This document shows positions 1-6,127 of a stretch of 7,911 bases of DNA, piece after piece (positions within the stretch are counted from its first letter, which is position 1; every line of letters begins with the position of its first letter). The position numbers and the translations under genes were made by a program. Source of the stretch: Archaeoglobales archaeon (GTDB lineage Archaea; Halobacteriota; Archaeoglobi; Archaeoglobales; Archaeoglobaceae); assembly GCA_003662985.1 (NCBI GenBank), contig QMZD01000070.1, positions 1 to 7,911 of the forward strand. Reading direction: 5' to 3'. The notes under the pieces are model-generated. The model was given only the letters and a program-made list of their open reading frames with translations, was not told the origin of the DNA and ran no database searches.

Positions 1-1014
1 CCCTCCAATCTCCTTGAGCACCCTTTCCTGGTCGGCTGGAACAACCTCGATATGCAGTCCACCTTTCCTGAGAATGAGATTTCCAACTCCGAGGAGGTTC
101 TTATTCTCTGGCACGACATCAAAACAATAGTCCCCGTCTCCGGCGATGAAGGGCGGAATTTTGACCACGCCAACAGTATCAACACAGGTATCAACTATCC
201 TCAGTCTGGATGGTGTATGGGTGTGCTCAAAAACGTTAGTTGTTTGAATGCAGCTTGAATTATCTTGCATCCATCGGAGGTCGTTCCAGTTCTGTGGCTC
301 GAAGGGATAAAGAGCGGTTTTGAGATTGGCTTGGATCGCAGTTCCACCCAAAGCCAATCCAATGACAACGATTACAACCCCGATTGCTGGAATCGTAACT
401 CCCTCACGCCTTACTAACCAATAGAAGAGTAGGAGCAAGGCAATAATGGAAAGAAGAGCTGTTGGAACTGCAGGAAAAGTAATCAGGGAGAAGTAAAAGG
501 CTATGCATGCAATGGATCCGCCAAATGCTCCAACAATTTTCTCAGCACCACCCCTCTCTAAAGATCTGTAGATTGCGTAAGCAAAGGGAGCGAGGAACAA
601 TCCGAAAACCGCCAATCCAGTATGGATTCCATCATCGCCATAGTAAAGAATCGCAATTGCTAGGGCAGCTATACTCTCCAAAGCGGTCAAGCTTAGAGCT
701 GAAACCAGCGGGCCATTTCTCCACCTTATGATCGATGCTGGATAGGTAACCAGCGGCCTCACCAATACGTTGAGCAAAGTCACCTCGGTGAATGCCGATT
801 TTGGCAAAATCAGGAATGGAAGTGCTAGGATTGTAGCACCGAGGACGGCAAGAAAAGCATCTCTTGGCTTGAAAAGCCAAGCTGCAAGAAGCATCGTCAG
901 ATAAGCGAAGCCATAACCCAGAAAGATTGCAGGGGCATTTACCATCAAACTAGTTCCAAGCCCACCAAGAATTACGAAAAGGCAAAGCCATTTTTTGTCT
1001 GTAACCGGATCCAT
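1..1014 (-). CDS. Polytopic membrane protein with soluble C-terminal domain, partial (C-terminus beyond window)
   Basis: An open frame of 338 codons runs from ATG at 1014 off the left edge without a stop. The start is firm: an in-frame TGA lies two codons upstream, and GGTGA (1018-1022) sits 3 nt before the ATG. Residues about 8-230 are very hydrophobic, with roughly eight possible membrane segments (about 8-30, 32-48, 52-72, 104-124, 131-149, 161-182, 183-201, 208-228). A soluble part follows from about residue 235. It holds an HTHTPSRLRIVDTC stretch (264-277), a GDGDY motif (292-296) and a VEVVPADQ-like end (IEVVPADQ, 322-329). This pattern resembles a family of small secreted beta-rich, OB-fold-like proteins, recalled from memory and not searched. 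Cys255 and Cys277 could form a disulfide if the domain is outside the cell. The function is unknown. No transporter or enzyme signature is visible. It is transcribed divergently from ppsA. Confidence 0.85.
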   Translation of the reverse strand, partial: MDPVTDKKWLCLFVILGGLGTSLMVNAPAIFLGYGFAYLTMLLAAWLFKPRDAFLAVLGATILALPFLILPKSAFTEVTLLNVLVRPLVTYPASIIRWRNGPLVSALSLTALESIAALAIAILYYGDDGIHTGLAVFGLFLAPFAYAIYRSLERGGAEKIVGAFGGSIACIAFYFSLITFPAVPTALLSIIALLLLFYWLVRREGVTIPAIGVVIVVIGLALGGTAIQANLKTALYPFEPQNWNDLRWMQDNSSCIQTTNVFEHTHTPSRLRIVDTCVDTVGVVKIPPFIAGDGDYCFDVVPENKNLLGVGNLILRKGGLHIEVVPADQERVLKEIGG

Positions 1015-1048
1015 GGTTCACCATTTAGTTTTTGACTTTTTAAGGGTT

Positions 1049-1066
1049 ACCTTAAATCTTAAATCC
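1049..1066 (-). promoter_or_regulatory. Possible TATA region of the minus-strand membrane protein gene
   Basis: Read on the minus strand, the repeat unit nearest the gene is GATTTAAGATTTAAGG, about 37-52 nt upstream of the ATG at 1014. An archaeal TATA box here would place transcription start around 1025-1032, just ahead of the GGTGA site. Between it and the gene lies a short inverted repeat, AAGGGTTACCTT (1042-1053, 4-bp arms), which could be an operator. Every repeat copy is TATA-like, so which copy acts cannot be told from sequence. Confidence 0.3.
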
Positions 1067-1114
1067 CTTTAAACTTAAATTCCTTTAAATCTTAAATCTG
1101 GATTAACTTAAATC
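1051..1114. repeat. Four tandem 16-bp A/T-rich repeats
   Basis: Four consecutive 16-bp units can be lined up: CTTAAATCTTAAATCC (1051-1066), CTTTAAACTTAAATTC (1067-1082), CTTTAAATCTTAAATC (1083-1098) and TGGATTAACTTAAATC (1099-1114). Inside them the half-unit CTTAAAT occurs five times (from 1051, 1058, 1074, 1091 and 1107) and CTTTAAA twice (1067, 1083), giving a sub-period of about 8 bp. The array starts 37 bp upstream of the minus-strand membrane gene. It may be a decayed microsatellite or an array of protein-binding or TATA-like sites. The repetition is directly visible; any role is inference. Confidence 0.7.
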
Positions 1115-1403
1115 TGATTCTTTGAATCTTTTTTGTGAGTCTGGTTTTAATCCACTTTTGTCAACTCTCTGGATCCAAAGGATGAATCGATTTGCTATTT
1201 TGTTGTGGGAAAAGATGATTTTGCAGCATAGGTGCCACTGATCTAAAAAACCGATTTGAATTCTAAATAAGAAAGATGGGGATGTAGATAGCTTGGTTAA
1301 GTAAATCAGGATGAATCAGACGATATATCTGAAATTGAGAACCAAAACCCAAAAACAAAAAAACTATGCAACCAAAGCGATGAAACTGGATAAAAATGAG
1401 GAT
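1115..1403. other. Intergenic region with no supported gene
   Basis: This stretch between the repeat array and the ppsA promoter holds no convincing gene. Two short plus-strand frames exist: 19 codons from ATG 1182, and 44 codons from ATG 1311 ending at 1445. Both lack a properly spaced ribosome binding site, and the second is lysine-rich low-complexity sequence that runs through the likely ppsA promoter. A 10-bp direct repeat, AGGATGAATC, occurs at about 1179 and 1309. An A-rich tract covers about 1341-1373. No tRNA-like fold or strong hairpin was noticed by eye. Confidence 0.5.
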
Positions 1404-1446
1404 AAAAAGTCTTTTATTATCTCAAGTATATCGAAGCACAGGTGAG
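1404..1446 (+). promoter_or_regulatory. ppsA promoter and Shine-Dalgarno site
   Basis: A purine-rich stretch (AAAAAG, 1405-1409 region) precedes the TATA-like CTTTTATTAT at 1411-1420, matching the archaeal BRE/TATA arrangement. Transcription would be expected about 25 nt further on, near 1438-1444. GGTGAG (1441-1446) lies 3 nt before the ATG at 1450, so the leader would be very short. This placement also argues against translation from the upstream ATG at 1396, which would precede the TATA element. Confidence 0.5.
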
Positions 1447-1449
1447 ACG

Positions 1450-3717
1450 ATGGGTGTACTCTGGTTCAGTGAGATTGGCAAACAGGACATCCCTCTGGTT
1501 GGTGGGAAGGGTGCAAATCTCGGTGAGATGTTCAGGAACGAAATACCCGTTCCGAATGGATTTGTTATCGACAGCAAAACCTATCGTGATTTTATAGAAA
1601 AAACTGGAATAAAGGAGAAAATTGAGAAAGAACTTGAAAATCTCGATGTTGAAGATAGCGAAACCCTATCGAAAGTATCACAGAAAATAAGAAAACTGAT
1701 TGAATCCACACCCGTTCCCGAGGACGTAAAGAAGGAGATTAAAGCCGCTTATGAACAGCTGGTTAAGTTTGAAGGATCCAAGGTCTATGTTGCCGTTAGA
1801 AGTTCTGCAACGGCTGAAGACTTGCCTGGTGCTAGTTTTGCCGGCCAGCAAGACACGTTTCTAAATGTTGATGGGAGGAATCTAATCCACTATGTTAGAA
1901 AGTGTTGGAGCAGCCTTTATACGCCGAGAGCTATCTATTATAGAGTCCAGCAGGGATTCAAGCACGAGAATGTTAGCATAGCTGTTGTCGTGCAGAAGAT
2001 GGTGAACAGCGAAAAGAGTGGTGTGATGTTCACTTCGCACCCTGTTACGGGAGAACCCCTCACGATAGTCGAAGCCGTTTTTGGATTGGGTGAGGCGATA
2101 GTCAGCGGTAGAGTTACCCCGGATACTTACATCTTCGACAGGGTGAAAAGGAAACTCGTTGATGTAAAGGTTGGAGAGAAGTTGATGATGATAACAAAGA
2201 AGAATGGTAAAACTGTTGAAATCGAACTTGACGAGAAGAAGGCAAAAGAGAGAGTTCTTAGTGATGAAGAGGTTTTAAAGCTTGTAGAGATTGGAGAAAT
2301 AATTGAATCCCATTATGCTTCCCCTCAAGATGTTGAATGGGCGATAGAGAAAGAAAAAATCTACATAGTCCAGTCCAGGCCTGTAACAACTATTAAGAAG
2401 AAGGCAGAAGCTGAAGGAGTTGGAGGAGTCGAGATGGAAGGAGAAGAAGCTGAAATACTCGTCAGAGGTTTGGGAGCATCTCCCGGATTTGGGACTGGGA
2501 CGGTTAAGGTAATCAAAGGTGAAAAGGAAATCTCCAAGGTACAGGAAGGAGACATCCTCGTCACAACCATGACAACTCCAGACATGGTTCCTGCTATGAG
2601 GAGGGCTGCAGCAATCGTGACTGATGAAGGCGGTATGACTTGTCACGCTGCGATAGTTTCAAGAGAATTAGGCGTTCCAGCTGTTGTAGGAACAAAGAAA
2701 GCAACTCAGATTTTGAAAGATGGAATGTTGGTTACCGTCGATGGGGAGAAGGGCATAGTTTACTCCGGCTCGGTAACAGAGGCTAAGAAGGAGGAGAAGG
2801 TAGAAATCGCCGCCCCAGCACCTTTGATCACAGCTACTGAGGTGAAGGTTAACGTCTCAATTCCCGATGCAGCTGAGAGAGCGGCGGCAACCGGGGCAGA
2901 TGGAGTTGGACTTTTCAGGATCGAACACATGGTTCTGGGATTGGACAAGCATCCGATGAAGTACATAAGGGAAGGACAGATGGACGTTTACGTTGAAGCC
3001 CTTTACAAAGAAATGAAGAAAGTGCTTGAAGCCTTCTATCCGAAGCCGGTTTGGATAAGAACTCTCGACGCTCCCACAGATGAGTTCAGGGCTATGGAAG
3101 GTGGAGAGGATGAGCCGATCGAGGCAAATCCGATGCTCGGTTTCAGAGGGATAAGGAGAGATCTTTTCGAGGAAGAACATCTGAGAGCTGAATTTAGAGC
3201 TATCAAGAAGCTCATTGACGAAGGTTTAACGAACGTCGGAATAATGCTGCCTTTGGTCTCAAACGTGGAGGAGGTTAGAAGGGCGAAGAGGATTCTGATT
3301 GAAGAGGGAATCCCTCTGAACAAAATAGAGTTTGGAATCATGGTTGAAACGCCAGCTTCAGCGCTCATAATCGAAGATTTGGTTAAGGAAGGCATCGACT
3401 TTATCTCCTTTGGCACAAACGATCTCACGCAATATACGCTTGCAGTTGACAGAAACAATGAAAACGTAGCTTACCTCTTCGATGAGACCCATCCGGCGGT
3501 TATGAAGCTAATTGAAATGGTTATAAAGGTTTGCAGGGAGCATGGAGTGAAAACCTCGATATGCGGGCAGGCTGGAAGCTATCCGCATGTGGTTGAAAAG
3601 CTTGTGGAACTTGGAATAGACAGCGTATCAGCAAACCAGGATGCTGTAAAGGCTGTTCGCGAGACCGTTTACAGGGTTGAGAGGAAAATAATGCTGGATA
3701 AGCTTAGGAAGCTGTAA
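1450..3717 (+). CDS. ppsA: Phosphoenolpyruvate synthase (pyruvate, water dikinase)
   Basis: The 755-residue product makes PEP, AMP and phosphate from pyruvate, ATP and water. It is a cytoplasmic gluconeogenic entry enzyme in archaea. Three family domains appear in order. The N-terminal ATP-binding domain (about 10-325) carries GGKGANLGEM and the VRSSATAEDLPGASFAGQQ block around Arg117. The swivelling phosphohistidine domain (about 340-455) carries GGMTCHAAIVSRE with the phosphorylated His399. The C-terminal PEP/pyruvate TIM barrel (about 470-755) carries ETPASA, GTNDLTQYTLAVDRN (655-669) and ICGQAGSYP with catalytic Cys705. The frame opens at 1396, but ATG 1450 is chosen because GGTGAG sits 3 nt upstream and MGVLWFSEI begins like family members. 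The length is normal and nothing is missing. dph2 follows after 20 bp, so co-transcription is likely. Confidence 0.96.
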   Translation: MGVLWFSEIGKQDIPLVGGKGANLGEMFRNEIPVPNGFVIDSKTYRDFIEKTGIKEKIEKELENLDVEDSETLSKVSQKIRKLIESTPVPEDVKKEIKAAYEQLVKFEGSKVYVAVRSSATAEDLPGASFAGQQDTFLNVDGRNLIHYVRKCWSSLYTPRAIYYRVQQGFKHENVSIAVVVQKMVNSEKSGVMFTSHPVTGEPLTIVEAVFGLGEAIVSGRVTPDTYIFDRVKRKLVDVKVGEKLMMITKKNGKTVEIELDEKKAKERVLSDEEVLKLVEIGEIIESHYASPQDVEWAIEKEKIYIVQSRPVTTIKKKAEAEGVGGVEMEGEEAEILVRGLGASPGFGTGTVKVIKGEKEISKVQEGDILVTTMTTPDMVPAMRRAAAIVTDEGGMTCHAAIVSRELGVPAVVGTKKATQILKDGMLVTVDGEKGIVYSGSVTEAKKEEKVEIAAPAPLITATEVKVNVSIPDAAERAAATGADGVGLFRIEHMVLGLDKHPMKYIREGQMDVYVEALYKEMKKVLEAFYPKPVWIRTLDAPTDEFRAMEGGEDEPIEANPMLGFRGIRRDLFEEEHLRAEFRAIKKLIDEGLTNVGIMLPLVSNVEEVRRAKRILIEEGIPLNKIEFGIMVETPASALIIEDLVKEGIDFISFGTNDLTQYTLAVDRNNENVAYLFDETHPAVMKLIEMVIKVCREHGVKTSICGQAGSYPHVVEKLVELGIDSVSANQDAVKAVRETVYRVERKIMLDKLRKL

Positions 3718-3737
3718 ACATTTTCTACCCTTTATTT

Positions 3738-4745
3738 ATGAAAACAAGTTTTGAAAAAATCTTTGAAAGGATAGATTTTTCCAAAATATTTAGAGAGCTT
3801 GAAGAAAGGAAAGCGAAGGAGGTTGGGATCCAGCTTCCTGATGGCTTGAAATTCTTCTCAAAAGAGTTTGCTGAGAAATTTGAGGAAAAAGGATTCGACG
3901 TTATAATCTCGGGTTCAGCATCCTATGGGGCATGCGACATCGACATTTCACTCCTTGACGAGGTTGATATCCTCGTTCATTTTGCCCATCTCCCCGTTGG
4001 ATCCGTTGAAAGAGTAATCTACGCTCCGTACTACTACAATTATGAAATTGAAAATCTCGAGAGTTGGATAGATAGAATAGAAGAGAGAAAAATTGCCTTG
4101 GCTGGAACGGCACAGTATGCATGGAAGTTTCCCGAGGTAAAAAGATACTTGGAGGGTAGAGGTGTGGAAGTTGAACTTGGAGGAGCAAGAGGGAGGATTG
4201 GGATTTCAGGACAAGTCCTAGGCTGCAATTATTCAGTTCTAAGAGATATTGGTGCAAAAGCGATTCTTTTTATCGGGGACGGTATGTTCCATCCGAGAGG
4301 AGCGGCCATCTACTCGGGCAGGAAAGTTTACTTCTTTAATCCATTGGCAAATGAGTTCACCGTAATTGGTAAGGAGTTCGTAGAGAGGTTTTTGAGGGAG
4401 AGATACATCCAGATCTCAAGAGCTATGCAAAATCTGGAGAATGGGGTTGCCATAGTCGTATCATCGAAAATAGGTCAGAAAAGACTCTCTACCGCAAGAA
4501 GATTAAAGTCAATTGCTAAAAAAAAGGGAATGAAGTCGGATATACTTTTCTTCAACGAAATATCCCCTGAAAGATTTATGAATTTCCCGTATGGAGTATA
4601 CGTAAACACCGCATGTCCCCGGATAACTTACGACGATTTTAGAAAGTATGAAAAACCTCTGCTAACTCCCCAAGAGTTTGAAATCTTGGTTGGAAAGAGG
4701 GATTGGGAAGATTACAAAATTGACGAAATTGATGAGATTGGATAA
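3738..4745 (+). CDS. dph2: Diphthamide biosynthesis protein Dph2 (archaeal radical SAM-type enzyme)
   Basis: This 335-residue protein matches archaeal Dph2. The family is a non-canonical radical SAM enzyme: a [4Fe-4S] cluster cleaves SAM to a 3-amino-3-carboxypropyl radical, which is added to a histidine of elongation factor 2 in the first diphthamide step. The three cluster cysteines, one per domain, are visible: Cys66 in YGACDID, Cys163 in LGCNYS and Cys293 in NTACPRITYDD. LPDGLK near residue 33 is also typical. The length is as expected for the family. ATG 3738 is the first usable start in the frame. It has no Shine-Dalgarno site, only a pyrimidine-rich stretch (about 3721-3737), so translation may be leaderless or depend on the ppsA transcript. 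The 20-bp gap suggests an operon with ppsA, but no functional link is evident. Confidence 0.93.
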   Translation: MKTSFEKIFERIDFSKIFRELEERKAKEVGIQLPDGLKFFSKEFAEKFEEKGFDVIISGSASYGACDIDISLLDEVDILVHFAHLPVGSVERVIYAPYYYNYEIENLESWIDRIEERKIALAGTAQYAWKFPEVKRYLEGRGVEVELGGARGRIGISGQVLGCNYSVLRDIGAKAILFIGDGMFHPRGAAIYSGRKVYFFNPLANEFTVIGKEFVERFLRERYIQISRAMQNLENGVAIVVSSKIGQKRLSTARRLKSIAKKKGMKSDILFFNEISPERFMNFPYGVYVNTACPRITYDDFRKYEKPLLTPQEFEILVGKRDWEDYKIDEIDEIG

Positions 4746-4864
4746 CTTTGTCTCGAGCCATAAAGGAAAAGAACTCGATAGATTGCTGGTCTTACTTGGG
4801 TCTTATCTAAACTGAAAATATTTTCTAGAAGTGGTGTAGAACTTCCAAAAACTTTAAGTTCAGG
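4746..4864. other. Intergenic stretch with two overlapping palindromes
   Basis: After the dph2 stop there is no gene. GAAAATATTTTC (4814-4825) is a perfect 12-bp palindrome, and TTCTAGAA (4823-4830) is a perfect 8-bp palindrome overlapping it. They could be an operator for the downstream cetZ unit or part of dph2 transcript termination. ACTTTAAGTT (4851-4860) is a further TATA-like element. No Rho-independent-style hairpin with a long T run is seen. Confidence 0.4.
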
Positions 4865-4940
4865 CTGGATTATAATTGCATCATTATCATTAACAGAAAG
4901 CCTTAAATTGTAAATCGGATAAACAACAAAGAAAAGGTGG
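4865..4940 (+). promoter_or_regulatory. Probable cetZ promoter and ribosome binding site
   Basis: The best-placed TATA-like element is CCTTAAATTG (4901-4910), preceded by purine-rich GAAAG. It would put the transcript start near 4930 with a short leader. GGATTATAATTG (4868-4879) is an alternative that would give a leader of about 45-50 nt. GGTGG (4936-4940) is the Shine-Dalgarno site, 5 nt before ATG 4946. A GTG inside it (4937) is in frame, but it serves better as part of the ribosome binding site than as a start. Confidence 0.45.
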
Positions 4941-4945
4941 AAAAA

Positions 4946-6118
4946 ATGAGATTCTTTGCGATTGGTTTCGGGCAGGCGGGAGGCAAGATCCTCGATTTAT
5001 TTGTTGAAAACGAGAAAAAGAGAGGAGCGGGTATAAAACTTCACACTCTTGCGGTAAACACTGCTAGAACGGACTTAATGGGCCTCAATCATGTTCCAAT
5101 GAAGGATAGAGTTCTCATCGGCCAGACTGTCGTTAAGGGTCATGGAGTTGGAACTGACAACAAGATGGGCGCGAAAATCGCGCAGGATGAAATCGAAACA
5201 ATATTGAATGCGATAGATGAGAAAGGAACCCATGATATTGATGCTTTTCTAATCATCACCGGGCTCGGAGGGGGAACGGGCAGCGGTGGAAGCCCAGTTC
5301 TTGCTCGGTATCTCAGTGAGATGTATTCCGAACCCGTGTATGCGGTTGGAATTCTTCCCGCCCCCGAGGAGGGCAAGCTTTACTCCTTAAACGCTGCCAG
5401 AAGTGTCATCACTCTTTTGAAGTATGTTGACAATCTCATCCTGATCGATAACGGAGCATGGAAATTTGAAGGGACAAGTCTGAAAGAGTCATTTGCAAAG
5501 ATAAATGAAGAAATCGTCAGGAGGCTTGCAATTCTTGCGAGAGCAGGAGAACCGATAGAAGAGGGAATGATCGGAGAGATGGTTGTCGATAGTTCTGAGG
5601 TTATAAACACGTTTAGAGGAGGTGGGATCTCATCCATTGGTTATGCCACTTCTATGGCTGAGACGGGGGAGAAGAAAAGGAAATTCAGCCTCAAAAGGCT
5701 TTTCAAGAGGGAAGAAAGGGGGACCTATGATGAAGATAAATCGATGAAAATAGCCTCCCTCGTTAGAAGGGCTGCATTGGGCAGGTTATCAGTTCCATGC
5801 AACATCAGAAGTGCTGAGAAAGCTTTGGTTCTTGTAGCTGGCCCACCTGAGCATCTTGACAGGAAGGGAATTGAAAAAGCCAAACTATGGCTTGAGGAGC
5901 AGATTTCCGGGGTAGAAGTGAGAGCTGGAGACTATCCGACGAGAAGAACGAAATATGTTGCTGCTCTGGTAGTTCTGGCGAACGTATCTGACATTCCAAG
6001 AGTAAAGCAACTTCAAAGACTGGCCGCTGAAGCTAAAGAGGAGGTTGAAGGGGCAGAGAAGAGTAGACTTGAAAAAACCCTTGCCTTGTTTGATGAAGAC
6101 ATAGAACCCCTTTTCTAG
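4946..6118 (+). CDS. cetZ: CetZ-type tubulin/FtsZ superfamily GTPase
   Basis: The 390-residue product is an archaeal tubulin-superfamily protein. CetZ proteins polymerise with GTP; in haloarchaea they affect cell shape and motility. The T1 loop GFGQAGGK (residues 7-14) is present, and the tubulin signature GGGTGSGG spans 108-115. A T7-type segment VVDSSEVIN (213-221) has Glu218, aligning with the glutamate mutated to block CetZ1 function in Haloferax. The C-terminal half has the CetZ-like LGRLSVPCNIRSAEKALVLV and AGPPEHLDRKGIE blocks, unlike classical FtsZ. A basic, charged insert (about 240-266) separates them from the T7 region. ATG 4946 is preferred over GTG 4937 because GGTGG lies just upstream and MRFFAIGFGQAGG fits the family N-terminus. 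The next gene starts 9 nt after the stop, suggesting an operon. A distant FtsZ is less likely. Confidence 0.92.
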   Translation: MRFFAIGFGQAGGKILDLFVENEKKRGAGIKLHTLAVNTARTDLMGLNHVPMKDRVLIGQTVVKGHGVGTDNKMGAKIAQDEIETILNAIDEKGTHDIDAFLIITGLGGGTGSGGSPVLARYLSEMYSEPVYAVGILPAPEEGKLYSLNAARSVITLLKYVDNLILIDNGAWKFEGTSLKESFAKINEEIVRRLAILARAGEPIEEGMIGEMVVDSSEVINTFRGGGISSIGYATSMAETGEKKRKFSLKRLFKREERGTYDEDKSMKIASLVRRAALGRLSVPCNIRSAEKALVLVAGPPEHLDRKGIEKAKLWLEEQISGVEVRAGDYPTRRTKYVAALVVLANVSDIPRVKQLQRLAAEAKEEVEGAEKSRLEKTLALFDEDIEPLF

Positions 6119-6124
6119 GAGGGT
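6117..6124 (+). promoter_or_regulatory. Strong Shine-Dalgarno site overlapping the cetZ stop codon
   Basis: AGGAGGGT begins inside the cetZ stop codon (TAG, 6116-6118) and ends 3 nt before the ATG at 6128. It is the strongest ribosome binding site in the window. It fixes the start of the downstream gene and points to translation from one message with cetZ. Confidence 0.8.
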
Positions 6125-6127
6125 AAC

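Noticed and set aside
632..880. A minus-strand 82-codon frame within the left region, and plus-strand frames at 52-258 and 507-731
   Set aside because: They overlap the continuous 338-codon minus-strand membrane protein frame, which has a proper start, ribosome binding site and coherent hydrophobic segments.
1182..1241. A 19-codon plus-strand frame starting MNRFAILLWEK
   Set aside because: It is very short, and the AAAGG before it abuts the ATG with no spacing. Nothing else supports it.
1396..1449. An 18-codon N-terminal extension of ppsA from ATG 1396
   Set aside because: It would start upstream of the likely TATA element, has no ribosome binding site, and adds sequence before the MGVLWFSEI start typical of the family.
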